A model generated the notes under the pieces. It was not told the DNA's origin and did not search any database. It saw only the letters and a list, made by a program, of their open reading frames with translations. From Pseudomonas sp. SID14000 (GTDB lineage Bacteria; Pseudomonadota; Gammaproteobacteria; Pseudomonadales; Pseudomonadaceae): DNA of 64,000 bases. Shown in pieces: positions 24,660 to 33,012 of the stretch. The position numbers and the translations under genes were made by a program. Position 1 is the first letter of the stretch, and every line of letters starts with the position of its first letter. The DNA lies in NCBI RefSeq assembly GCF_002165135.1, contig NZ_NFZQ01000002.1, positions 372,001-436,000 of the forward strand, written 5' to 3'.

Positions 24660-25766
24660 ATGACTCAAGATCCGCTGTTCCAACCCCTGCAATTCGGCGC
24701 CCTGAACCTGCCCAATCGCGTACTGATGCCGCCGATGACCCGTTCCCGCGCCGCCCAGCCGGGCGATGTACCGACCGCGCTGATGGCCGAGTACTACGCG
24801 CAACGCGCCAGTGCCGGGCTTATCGTCAGTGAAGGCACCTGGATCTCGCCACTGGGCAAGGGCTACGCCCGCACCCCGGGCATTTACACCCAGGCACAGA
24901 TCGATGGCTGGCGCCTGGTCACCGAGGCGGTGCATGCCGCGGGCGGGCGCATCTTCGCCCAGCTCTGGCACGTCGGCCGCCTCAGCCACAGCAGCCTGCT
25001 CGGCGGCCAGGCACCGGTGTCGTCCTCGGCGATGCAAGCCGAAGGCGTGAATGTGTTCATCGACAATGCCGACGGCACCCCAGGCTTTGTCCAGGCCTCC
25101 CGGCCGCGCGCGTTGAGCGAAGCGGAAATTGCCGAGATCATCGATCAGTACCGCCAGGCTGCGCGCAATGCCATGGCGGCCGGTTTTGACGGTGTCGAGT
25201 TGCACGCGGCCAATGGTTACCTGGTCAACCAGTTCCTCGATTCCGGCGCCAACGACCGCACCGACCGCTATGGTGGTTCATTGGAAAACCGCCTGCGTTT
25301 CCTCGACCAGGTCACCCGCGCGCTGGTCGAAGGCACGGGCAACGCCCAGCGTGTAGGTGTACGCCTGGCGCCGCTGACCACGCTCAATGGTTGTGTCGAT
25401 GCCGACCCGGTCACCACCTATACCGCAGCGGCCCGGCGCCTGGGCGAGATCGGCATCGGCTACCTGCACATTGCCGAAGCCGACTGGGATGACGCGCCGG
25501 ACATGCCGGTGGACTTCAAGCAACAACTGCGGACGGTGTTCCCAGGGGTAATGGTGTATGCCGGCAAGTACACCGGCGAACGTGCGCGGCGTGCACTGGA
25601 GGAGGGCTGGGCTGACCTGGTCGGGTTCGGCCGGCCTTTCGTGGCCAACCCGGATCTGCCGGCACGGCTGAAGCTGAATGCGCCCCTGGCCGAGCACGAG
25701 CGGGCCACGCTGTTCGGTGGTGATGCCCGTGGCCTGACTGACTACCCGGTCATGGCAACAGCCTGA
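24660..25766 (+). CDS. Alkene reductase (Old Yellow Enzyme / NemA-like)
   Basis: 368 residues. ATG 24660 is preferred over 24651 because CGGAG abuts the earlier ATG but is 9 bases from the later one. FMN-dependent NAD(P)H reductase of activated alkenes, quinones or nitro-compounds. Family features: LPNRVLMPPMTRSRA at the N-terminus, LWHVGRLSH (about 99-107), the substrate-binding HAANGYLVNQFLDSGANDR (about 180-198), RYGGSLENR, and GFGRPFVANPDLPAR near the C-terminus. It follows the truncated MFS gene by 30 bp. Confidence 0.93.
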   Translation: MTQDPLFQPLQFGALNLPNRVLMPPMTRSRAAQPGDVPTALMAEYYAQRASAGLIVSEGTWISPLGKGYARTPGIYTQAQIDGWRLVTEAVHAAGGRIFAQLWHVGRLSHSSLLGGQAPVSSSAMQAEGVNVFIDNADGTPGFVQASRPRALSEAEIAEIIDQYRQAARNAMAAGFDGVELHAANGYLVNQFLDSGANDRTDRYGGSLENRLRFLDQVTRALVEGTGNAQRVGVRLAPLTTLNGCVDADPVTTYTAAARRLGEIGIGYLHIAEADWDDAPDMPVDFKQQLRTVFPGVMVYAGKYTGERARRALEEGWADLVGFGRPFVANPDLPARLKLNAPLAEHERATLFGGDARGLTDYPVMATA

Positions 25767-25784
25767 CCCCGGCCGCTCCTCATC

Positions 25785-25953
25785 GAACTGCACATGACTC
25801 ATCGAGTTGGCAGGGACCCTGTGGGAGCGGCTTTAGCCGCGAACACCGGCGCAGCCGGTGCCAGGCACCGTGTGGGATTCTTCGCGGGCACGCCCGCTCC
25901 CACACGGTACGCGGACCGCCTGCGAACTCAGTTCTCTGCGCGGCAGCGCAGTC
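25785..25953 (+). repeat. Extended REPIN-containing repeat, copy 3
   Basis: Left flank GAACTGCACATGACTCATCG and right flank GCGAACTCAGTTCTCTGCGC as in copies 1 and 2; the right REP arm has changed to a GGGCACGCCCGC variant. On the minus strand the edge reads GLRCRAEN then stop, the end of a 23-codon frame beginning at about 25999. Confidence 0.8.
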
Positions 25954-26203
25954 CAAAGGGCTGGGCGATCTCCCACAAAGACCGCATTTCGGCTGTCATG
26001 TCCACCTCTGAGCCTGAGTGGTGATGACTTGTGGGTGTCCTGTATCCAGACCCAAATAGGGCGCTCTATCTAGGCCACTCCGTGGCGAACAGATCAAGAA
26101 ACAACTCACTGAGCGCCATCATGGCCATCAACCAAACACCGCACGCTGCCAATGTGCCTCGCTCACGATCGCAATGTTCGCGACCATTCCCTGTTCCTCG
26201 TTT
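25954..26203. other. Intergenic region with two tiny coupled frames on the minus strand
   Basis: After the 131-aa gene, the minus strand has a 19-codon frame (26187 to 26128, preceded by GAGGAACAGGGA) whose TGA overlaps the ATG of a 20-codon hydrophobic frame (26128 to 26066, ending LFATEWPR). They could be a frameshifted small gene. Nothing else was recognised. Confidence 0.25.
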
Positions 26204-26599
26204 CTATTCCGTCAGGATCACAGCATTGGCGTACTTTTCCTGGTCCGGTGTGAAGGTGGTTAGCATGCCGGTGTGTTTACAGGTCAGGGTGAGCTCTGTT
26301 CGCGTATCGATGAACAGGTCCTCGCCGCGAAGGCCCTGCCATTGCGCCAGATACTTGAACGAGCCGTATTTCATCGGTTTCTTCAATGCGCGATCATGGC
26401 CACCTTTCCAACCTAGCACCGGAAGTGCACCATCGATGCAGTGCCGGGCAAGTTCTGGCTGGGTCAGGGCCCGCTCACGGCCAATCTCCCAGCACCGGAT
26501 CAAGCCCTCGTCGGGCCCTTTCCATGCTTCTTCCCAAGTGATCAAGGGGCGGATGGGGTGATGAATTGGGCGTCGAATGACCCCGGTAGCTCGATCCAT
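26204..26599 (-). CDS. Hypothetical protein downstream of the Rhs gene
   Basis: 131 residues from ATG 26599; the RBS is weak. I do not recognise the family. It is soluble, rich in Trp, Arg and Lys, with WEEAWKGPDEGLIRCWEIGR (about 22-41) and a C-terminal TRTELTLTCKHTGM part. It is the first gene after the short Rhs toxin-like gene on the same strand (127 bp gap) and lies in an AT-richer patch, so it could be an immunity protein, but immunity genes normally sit closer to the toxin. Confidence 0.5.
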   Translation of the reverse strand: MDRATGVIRRPIHHPIRPLITWEEAWKGPDEGLIRCWEIGRERALTQPELARHCIDGALPVLGWKGGHDRALKKPMKYGSFKYLAQWQGLRGEDLFIDTRTELTLTCKHTGMLTTFTPDQEKYANAVILTE

Positions 26600-26725
26600 G
26601 ACTGAGATTGTCCGTAACGTTCAGTTGGAGCGGATGCTACTAATTGGCCATCATCGTGTCCAGTTCTTCACCTCTTTGATGTCCCCTTGGGGCACCCTGA
26701 TCGAAAGGGCCGTCTTGCAGGTGTA

Positions 26726-27607
26726 TTACGTGCGACTCCGAATGATTGAGGCCTGTTCAACCATAGGTTGAAACGTGACTGGGGTGTAGTTGAAGTCTTT
26801 GGTTTTATAAATGTTTTGTCGCAGGATTTTGATTCTTGTGTATTGGTTATCTTGTTGTGGATTGGATATCGTGCTGACGGTTCCGCTATATGCTTTTACG
26901 ATTTTCCGGGTTTTATTTGAAAAATGCTGGCCGAACGACAGTTGCCCGTTTGGTCCAGGTTCCCCAGAGTGACAAGCGATAACGTGTATTTTTTCGTAGC
27001 CATCAAAGCTGATTTTCTGGCGGGACAGGTGTTCGTAAAGTGCATCTGCATCCATTCCGGCGACCTTGGAATTTTTTCCGTGAGCATAGATGTTGAGCTC
27101 TTTCTTCTTCCAGAATCGTTTTCTGGACGTAAATACCCCCAGATTGGGCTCCCTCAGCAGAACCTTGGCCCGCATATGCCCCGTCGGATCAGAGGCATTT
27201 ACAGGGTCCCCCGACAGGTAGGCGTAGCAGTTGATACCGCCAGCTGCGAATGGGCTCACTGAGTCCGGGCTTGTGAATCTCATCAGCATCGGGTTGTAAC
27301 CGCGATAGCCGTTGCCTAGCAAGTAATCAGAGGTAACAGGATCGCAGTACTCTCCCTTGAATCCCGCCAGCATGCCCCCAGCCGCCTGAAAATATCCCCA
27401 TGGATTGAAAGCTACCGGTGCCGTGCTGTTGATGGTCAACAGCGTCAAGGTTGAGCCTTTCACGTCACGCGCGAGCAGTTCTGTACGTTCACTGCCTGAT
27501 TGTTTATGTACGAAGAGTAGTGCATGAACGTTAGTTCGCAGAATCGAAGATGTACCGTTATCGTGCAGGGTGGTGGCAATCTCATCATTGTTATATAGAT
27601 ATAGCAT
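26726..27607 (-). CDS. Short Rhs core protein with C-terminal cysteine-protease-like toxin domain
   Basis: 293 residues, ATG 27607 with GGAG upstream. Residues about 83-145 are an RHS repeat-associated core (FKGEYCDPVTSDYLLGNGYR, MRFTSPDSVSPFAAGGINCY, YLSGDPVNASDPTGH). The last 145 residues differ in composition and carry ELNIYAHGKN and KIHVIACHSGE, a hydrophobic strand-His-Gly then strand-Ala-Cys arrangement typical of clan CD (caspase/CHAT-like) cysteine peptidases. It lacks the thousand-residue Rhs shell and any PAAR or signal, like the many short Rhs cassettes of P. putida. GC content is visibly lower than in the neighbours. Confidence 0.8.
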   Translation of the reverse strand: MLYLYNNDEIATTLHDNGTSSILRTNVHALLFVHKQSGSERTELLARDVKGSTLTLLTINSTAPVAFNPWGYFQAAGGMLAGFKGEYCDPVTSDYLLGNGYRGYNPMLMRFTSPDSVSPFAAGGINCYAYLSGDPVNASDPTGHMRAKVLLREPNLGVFTSRKRFWKKKELNIYAHGKNSKVAGMDADALYEHLSRQKISFDGYEKIHVIACHSGEPGPNGQLSFGQHFSNKTRKIVKAYSGTVSTISNPQQDNQYTRIKILRQNIYKTKDFNYTPVTFQPMVEQASIIRSRT

Positions 27608-27784
27608 TCTTAGGGCTCCATTAATTTGTTATCTAGCCAGGTAATGGAGTCATTTATCTGAATCAATCGTTATGCGCTACTGGTAAAAAGCCAGGTGGTA
27701 TTGTTGGTAATTGATGAGGTGCAGCGGCGCAATCTTGAATACCAAAGGGACAAGGCGGACAGCGGTGCCCTCACAGGAAGGACT

Positions 27785-27850
27785 AGCCCGAAACAAATGT
27801 GCGGGCTTGGCCCGCGAAGCGCCGCGCGAACGGCGCTCGGTCTCACAAGC
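27785..27850 (+). repeat. REP-like sequence in the duplicated segment
   Basis: Sequence GCGGGCTTGGCCCGCGAAGC followed by GCCGCGCGAACGGCGCTCGG, corresponding to the better-preserved copy at 28433-28505. It is part of the segment shared by 27.7-28.2 kb and 28.35-28.87 kb. Confidence 0.6.
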
Positions 27851-27893
27851 ACCGAAGATGTTGTGGCGAATACCCCGCCACACACATCTCCCC

Positions 27894-28217
27894 CTACATC
27901 CCACCCCGCCGCACATGCTTCACCAATACCTTCTCCAGCAACTCCCACATCGCCGGCTCCGTACTGAACGCCACGTTGAACCGCATCCACCCGGTCGCCT
28001 TGGCATCGACCATGAACAACTGCCCGGGTCCGAGCATGATGCCTTTCTCCAGCGCATCATCCAGCAACGCCGCGCTATCCGGAATCGCCGGGTGACGGGT
28101 CCAGATATACATTCCCTCATCCGACTCGATGAACAGTTCAAAGCCTAATCGATGCAAATGCCGGCCAACTTCCTGGTGTGCTTCGGCCAAGCGCTGGCGC
28201 AGGTGCTTGAGGTGCTT
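27894..28217 (-). pseudogene. Duplicated 3' end of the MocR regulator gene
   Basis: The minus strand encodes the last 105 or so residues of the 474-aa MocR protein at 28537, from about KHLKHLRQRLAEAHQEVGRH to KHVRRGGM. The peptide matches the intact copy except for one Arg to His change and the last residue, yet about a dozen silent DNA differences separate the two. There is no HTH and no N-terminal aminotransferase part, so it is non-functional. The homology also covers the adjacent REP region. Confidence 0.9.
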
Positions 28218-28230
28218 GCCATGATAGTTT

Positions 28231-28505
28231 CAGCGCCTGTGAGATCGAGCGCCGCCCGCGCGGCGCTTCGCGGGACAAGCCCGCTCCCACATCTGTTTCG
28301 GGCCAGTTATTCCTGTGCCAAATGGGTTGCAGCCTTGGTGCATGGCTGTAAATAGATGAAAAGCCGTTGCGCTTCCTCTCGATATCGAATGGAACAAACA
28401 AGGCGAGCCACGGTGAGCTCGCAGGAGGGATTGGCCCGAAACAGATGTGGGAGCGGGCTTGTCCCGCGAAGCGCCGCGCGGGCGGCGCTCGATCTCTCAG
28501 GCGCT
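28231..28505. repeat. Inverted REP pair between the two MocR 3' copies
   Basis: REP units at 28231-28305 (minus) and 28433-28505 (plus), core GTGGGAGCGGGCTTGTCCCG followed by CGAAGCGCCGCGCGGGCGGC, in opposite orientation about 130 bp apart. The region 28218-28536 has no gene. Confidence 0.8.
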
Positions 28506-28536
28506 GAAAGTGTTGTGGCGAACACCCCGCAATCCG

Positions 28537-29961
28537 TTACACCCCACCCCGCCGCACATGCTTCACCAATACCTTCTCCAACAACTCCCACATCGCCGGC
28601 TCGGTACTGAACGCCACGTTGAACCGCATCCACCCGGTCGCCTTGGCATCGACCATGAACAACTGCCCGGGCCCGAGCATGATGCCTTTCTCCAGCGCAT
28701 CATCCAGCAACGCCGCGCTGTCCGGAATCGCCGGGTGGCGGGTCCAGATATACATCCCTTCATCCGACTCGATGAACAGCTCGAAGCCCAATCGATGCAG
28801 ATGCCGGCCAACTTCCTGGTGCGCTTCGGCCAAGCGCTGGCGCAGGCGCTTGAGGTGCTTGCGCCAGCGCCCGTCGATGATCGCGGCATACACCACGCGC
28901 TCCATCACCTGTGAAGTGGTCAGGCCCGAGCGCATCTTCAGGTGCAGCAGCTTCTGCATCAGTTCGGGGTTGGCCAGCATGTAGCCAACGCGCACATTGG
29001 GCGAGATGCTCTTGGAGTAGCTCCCCACGTATACCACCTGCTGTAGGTGGTCGAGGCTGGCCAGGCATGGCTGCGGTTCGGCGACCATGTCGGCGTACAG
29101 GTTGTTCTCCACCAGGCGGAAGCCGTGCTGGCTGGCCAGTTGCAGCAGGCGGTGCAGCTGCGGCAGCGGGGTACGCGAGCAGGTCGGGCTGTGCAGGTGC
29201 GGCTGTGTGAAGAACGCAGTGGGGCGGTGATGGGTGAGCAACTGCTCCAGCTGGTTCAGGTCGTAGCCGGCCGGTGTGCGCGGCACGCCGACCAGGGTCG
29301 CGCCCTGGGTACGCAGGATGCTCATCAGGTTGGGGTAGCCGGGGTCGTCCACCAGCACCACGTCGCCCGGGCGCACCAGCGTACGCGCGGCCAGGTCCAG
29401 GGCCTGGCTGGCGCCGTGGGTAAGCATCAGCTGCGCCGGGTTGGCGACGATCGACAGTTCCTGCTGCAGGTTCTGCGCGGTCAATGCGCGAAGCTCCGGC
29501 AGGCCCATGGGGTCGCCGTAACCCGACAGCTCCAGCGGGCTGCCAGCCACCTGGCGCAGGCCGCGGCGCAGGCCGTCTTCGTACATCCAGTCGTTAGGCA
29601 GCCAGCCGCACCCCGGCTTGAACGGCAACTGGCGGATTTCGAAGATCTGTTGCAGGTACCACTCGGAGTTGAACGTTGGTCGACTGGTATCAGCCTCGGC
29701 ATTGTGCTGGTCCAGCAGTTCGCCCGCCGCGCGGTTGACGAAGAACCCCGCATTGCCCCGGCTTACCAGCAGGCCCTGGGCGACCAGACGGTCGTAGGCC
29801 TCGACCACGGTGAAGGTGCTCACCGAATAGCTCGCGGCAAAGGCGCGAATCGAGGGGACTTTGGCGCCTGGCTTGAGGGTCTGGTTGTCGATCAGCTCGC
29901 GCAGCCCGTCGATGATCTGGTTCACCAGCGGGGTCGAGGAGTCTGGATGTAATTCGAACAT
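28537..29961 (-). CDS. MocR-type regulator: GntR HTH fused to aminotransferase-like domain
   Basis: 474 residues, ATG 29961. Residues about 1-70 form a GntR winged helix (PLVNQIIDGLRELIDNQTL, GAKVPSIRAFAASYSVSTFT). From about 110 a fold-type I aminotransferase domain follows, with VLVDDPGYPNLM, the PLP-Lys in YVGSYSKSISPNVRVGYM (about 315-332) and a C-terminal small domain. The segment that usually reads E-D-D-x-Y reads VENNLYADM, with Asn in place of the Asp that contacts the PLP ring nitrogen. Divergent from gabP, as GabR-like MocR regulators often are from GABA or amino acid genes, so it probably controls that permease. Confidence 0.88.
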   Translation of the reverse strand: MFELHPDSSTPLVNQIIDGLRELIDNQTLKPGAKVPSIRAFAASYSVSTFTVVEAYDRLVAQGLLVSRGNAGFFVNRAAGELLDQHNAEADTSRPTFNSEWYLQQIFEIRQLPFKPGCGWLPNDWMYEDGLRRGLRQVAGSPLELSGYGDPMGLPELRALTAQNLQQELSIVANPAQLMLTHGASQALDLAARTLVRPGDVVLVDDPGYPNLMSILRTQGATLVGVPRTPAGYDLNQLEQLLTHHRPTAFFTQPHLHSPTCSRTPLPQLHRLLQLASQHGFRLVENNLYADMVAEPQPCLASLDHLQQVVYVGSYSKSISPNVRVGYMLANPELMQKLLHLKMRSGLTTSQVMERVVYAAIIDGRWRKHLKRLRQRLAEAHQEVGRHLHRLGFELFIESDEGMYIWTRHPAIPDSAALLDDALEKGIMLGPGQLFMVDAKATGWMRFNVAFSTEPAMWELLEKVLVKHVRRGGV

Positions 29962-30285
29962 TCGGGGCCTTCAGGGTGCGTATCGCCCGGCGTTTGCAAG
30001 GTGTATTGCATGGGCGACCTGTACAGTGCAGTGCGAGTTTCATGCCACTGTGCATGGCTCTCTGCGTCGGACATTTTTACATTAGGTGTCAGATATCGCC
30101 ACCTAAAGCATGTTCAGTTCGCCCCAGGCGCCAGCTCTGGGGCGCGTCAGCAGGCCGCCATGGAAGGCCTGCGTGTGTTCGCTCACACCATCCTGCGCGC
30201 ATTAGCACTGATGTACAGGTGAAACCGCCAGCCATCGGGTTTCACAGTTTTCCTTGGATAAAAAGAAGCACGGGGTACACAACTG
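29962..30285. promoter_or_regulatory. Divergent MocR - gabP promoter region
   Basis: 324 bp without a gene. An inverted repeat TTAGGTG-N11-CACCTAA lies at 30082-30106 just after a T-rich stretch, and TGTACAG occurs twice (about 30018 and 30211). Either could be the MocR operator; neither is verified. Confidence 0.4.
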
Positions 30286-31695
30286 ATGGACGCAACATCC
30301 ACAACCACCACCGCGAAAAGCGGGCACGAGAGCAAGCTCAGTGCCTCGCTGAAGTCGCGCCACCTGACGATGATGTCGATCGCCGGGGTTATCGGCGGCG
30401 CCTTGTTCGTCGGTTCCGGCAGCGTGATTCACAGCGCCGGCCCAGCCGCTGTCCTGGCCTACCTGGCAGGCGGCATCCTGGTGGTGCTGATCATGCGCAT
30501 GCTGGGTGAAATGGCGACTTCCTCGCCAGACACCGGTTCGTTCTCCACCTACGCCGATCGCGCCATTGGCCGTTGGGCCGGTTTCACCATCGGGTGGCTG
30601 TACTGGTGGTACTGGGTCATCCTCATGGCCTGGGAAGCTTATGTGGCGGGCAAGATCCTGCATGGTTTCTTCCCCGACGTCAGCGTCAACGTGTTCGTGC
30701 TGGCCACGACCCTGTTGCTGATTACCGTCAACTTCTTCAACGTCAAGCACTACGGTGAGTTCGAGTTCTGGTTCGCCTTGATCAAGGTGATCGCGATCGT
30801 CTGCTTCCTGATCGTGTGTACCGCTGCGGTGCTGAACATCTGGCAGTTCGGTGAAGTGCGTGGCATCAGCCACCTCACCGCCGAAGGTTTCATGCCCAAC
30901 GGCATCACCACCGTGGTCGGTGCCTTGCTCGGGGTGATGTTCGCCTTCCTCGGTGCAGAAATCGTCACCATCGCTGCAGCTGAAGCCAAGGACCCGGCCG
31001 CGCAGATCGTCAAGGCGACCAACTCGGTGGTCTGGCGTGTGTGCCTGTTCTACGTGGGGTCGATCTTCCTGATCGTTTGCCTGGTACCGTGGAACGACCC
31101 GCACCTGGGCGCTTCCGGCTATGGCGCCTACCGCCGCACCCTTGAACTGCTGGGCGTGCCATATGCCGAGCTGCTGATGAACTTCGTGGTGCTGACCTCG
31201 GTGAGCAGCTGCCTGATCTCGGGCCACTACACCGCTTCGCGCATGCTGTTCTCCCTGGCCCAGCGTGGCGACGCGCCGTCGTTCTTCAAGATCACCCGCG
31301 CCGGCACCGGTGTACCGGTGTACGCGATCATGGGCTCGTGCGCCGTGGCCGTGGTGTGCGCGTTGATCAACTTCAGCGAGACCCTGCGCCCGAAAGACGT
31401 GCTGGAAACCCTGATGAACACCACCGGCATGATCGCCCTGCTGGTGTACCTGGTGATTGCCTTCTCGCAGTTGCGCATGCGCCGCAAGCTGATTGCCGAA
31501 GGCAAGGAAGTACGTCTGAAGATGTGGCTGTTCCCGTGGCTGACCTACCTGGTGATCGCGTTCATCGTGGCCGCCCTGGTGACCATGGCCTTCATGCCTG
31601 ACTACCAGATCCTGGTGATCTCCACCGGTATCGCTGCAGCAATCGTGGTAGCGATGGGTGTGGTGCACCAGATCCGTACTGGCAAGCAGCACTAA
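30286..31695 (+). CDS. gabP: GABA permease (amino acid/polyamine/organocation family)
   Basis: 469 residues, about 12 membrane helices, normal length for the AAT branch of APC transporters. The N-terminus SASLKSRHLTMMSIAGVIGG and the GSGSVIHSAGPAAVLAYLAG segment are diagnostic, as is the consensus amphipathic region around SVVWRVCLFYVGSIFLIVCL. The GabP name rests on overall resemblance to Pseudomonas and E. coli GABA permeases and on the divergent MocR regulator; a related amino acid could be the true substrate. The RBS is weak. An intrinsic terminator follows. Confidence 0.85.
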   Translation: MDATSTTTTAKSGHESKLSASLKSRHLTMMSIAGVIGGALFVGSGSVIHSAGPAAVLAYLAGGILVVLIMRMLGEMATSSPDTGSFSTYADRAIGRWAGFTIGWLYWWYWVILMAWEAYVAGKILHGFFPDVSVNVFVLATTLLLITVNFFNVKHYGEFEFWFALIKVIAIVCFLIVCTAAVLNIWQFGEVRGISHLTAEGFMPNGITTVVGALLGVMFAFLGAEIVTIAAAEAKDPAAQIVKATNSVVWRVCLFYVGSIFLIVCLVPWNDPHLGASGYGAYRRTLELLGVPYAELLMNFVVLTSVSSCLISGHYTASRMLFSLAQRGDAPSFFKITRAGTGVPVYAIMGSCAVAVVCALINFSETLRPKDVLETLMNTTGMIALLVYLVIAFSQLRMRRKLIAEGKEVRLKMWLFPWLTYLVIAFIVAALVTMAFMPDYQILVISTGIAAAIVVAMGVVHQIRTGKQH

Positions 31696-31712
31696 GCGTC
31701 ACTCGCTTTCGA

Positions 31713-31745
31713 AACGGCCGGTTCCCTTGGGTATCCGGCCGTTTT
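31713..31745 (+). terminator. Intrinsic terminator after gabP
   Basis: Stem AACGGCCGG / CCGGCCGTT (9 bp) with a 13-base loop and TTTT tail, 18 bp after the gabP stop. Confidence 0.85.
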
Positions 31746-31823
31746 GCGTTGTTGGGCCTAGGGTATATGGCAGCCCGTTACATGGCATATGCTGAACACA
31801 TTGCCCGCCCAAAGGAGCTTCAC

Positions 31824-32600
31824 ATGGCCTGGTCCGCCACCCAGTATTCGCAGTTTGAAGACGAGCGTACCCGCGCCGTGCGCGATTTGCTCGCCGCTGT
31901 GCCGGCACGCCCGGTACGCCACGCCACCGACCTGGGCTGTGGCCCCGGTAATTCTACCGAGGTGCTGCTGCAACGGTGCCCGGATGCCCAGGTGACGGCC
32001 CTGGACAGCGACCCGGACATGATCGACAAGGCGCGCGAGCGCAAACGGCTGTGCATCCCCCGCGTGCGCATGATCAATGCAGACATTACGGGCTGGTCCG
32101 CCCCCGAGCCGCAGGACCTGATCCTGGCCAATGCCTCGCTGCAATGGGTACCCGACCATGCCTCGCTGTATCCGCACCTGGTGCGCCAGCTGAGCGAAGG
32201 CGCGAGCCTGGCTGTGCAAACGCCGGACAACCTCGACGAGCCGGCCCATCGGCAACTGCGCGAAATCGCCAGCCAAGGTCCCTGGGCGGCGAAGTTTGCC
32301 GATTTCCAGCTGCCGCCACGGCACAGCGCGGCGTTTTACTACGACCTGCTCAGCCCGCTGTGTGCGCGGGTGGATGTGTGGCGTACCACCTACCATCACC
32401 CGTTGGCCGGCGGCGCCGAAGCCGTGGTGGAATGGTTCAAGGGTTCTGCCTTGCGTCCGTATCTGGGGCGGTTGGAGGCGCAGGAGCAGGTGGATTTCCT
32501 GCAGATGTACCTGCAGGCGATGCAGCGCGACTACCCGCCGGCCACCGATGGCAAGGTGCTGTTGCCGTTCCCGCGGCTGTTCGTAATCGCTACCCGCTAG
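31824..32600 (+). CDS. tam: Trans-aconitate 2-methyltransferase
   Basis: 258 residues from ATG 31824, which has AAGGAG 6 bases upstream; the frame opens earlier without an RBS. SAM-dependent methylation of trans-aconitate, an inhibitor of aconitase. Motif I is ATDLGCGPGNST (about 31-42), the acidic loop ALDSDPDMIDKAR (about 57-69), and the family-specific LILANASLQWVPDH (about 95-108) and VQTPDN follow. Length agrees with E. coli Tam. It converges with the DUF2784 gene and overlaps its 3' end by 11 bp. Confidence 0.92.
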   Translation: MAWSATQYSQFEDERTRAVRDLLAAVPARPVRHATDLGCGPGNSTEVLLQRCPDAQVTALDSDPDMIDKARERKRLCIPRVRMINADITGWSAPEPQDLILANASLQWVPDHASLYPHLVRQLSEGASLAVQTPDNLDEPAHRQLREIASQGPWAAKFADFQLPPRHSAAFYYDLLSPLCARVDVWRTTYHHPLAGGAEAVVEWFKGSALRPYLGRLEAQEQVDFLQMYLQAMQRDYPPATDGKVLLPFPRLFVIATR

Positions 32601-32961
32601 GGCGGCGCCAGCGCCAGGCCACGTAACTGTAGATGCCGAGGTTGAGCAGCAGCACCAAAGTGCCAAGCAGCAGCTGGATGTGCGGGGTCAGCCCGGCGGG
32701 GTAGATCAACGGCCAGATGTAGTGCTCGACGAAGCCCCCCTGGTAGCCTGCGTCACCGGCAGCGCTGCGCATGCGGTTTTCCCAGGTGGTCAGCGGGCAG
32801 CCCAGGTGCAGGCATTCCACCGCCAAGCCCCAGGCCAGGACCGGCAGGTGCAGCAGCAGGGCAGGGCGCCAGCGCAGCACCAGCAGGCCGCCGAACAGCA
32901 CCAGCAGGATGAAGGCCAGGTGCAGCAAGACCAAGGCGTCGGCGGCAAGGCGGTAGAGCAT
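32590..32961 (-). CDS. DUF2784 membrane protein
   Basis: 123 residues from ATG 32961 (another ATG at 32997 is possible; neither has a clear RBS). Three to four hydrophobic helices and the family motifs YRLAADALVLLHLAFILLVL, GLAVECLHLGCPLTTWENRM, YQGGFVEHYIWPLIYPAGLT. DUF2784 proteins are small inner-membrane proteins of unknown function. Ends inside the tam coding region on the opposite strand. Confidence 0.85.
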   Translation of the reverse strand: MLYRLAADALVLLHLAFILLVLFGGLLVLRWRPALLLHLPVLAWGLAVECLHLGCPLTTWENRMRSAAGDAGYQGGFVEHYIWPLIYPAGLTPHIQLLLGTLVLLLNLGIYSYVAWRWRRPSG

Positions 32962-33012
32962 GGGGAGTTGTTTTGTGAATTGAGTTCTTCCCAGCATAGA
33001 TGGGTTGCCTGT

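Noticed and set aside
26031..26561. Plus-strand frame of 176 codons
   Set aside because: Opposite the 131-aa gene, Ser/Arg-rich, no RBS; the minus-strand frame has the better amino acid composition.
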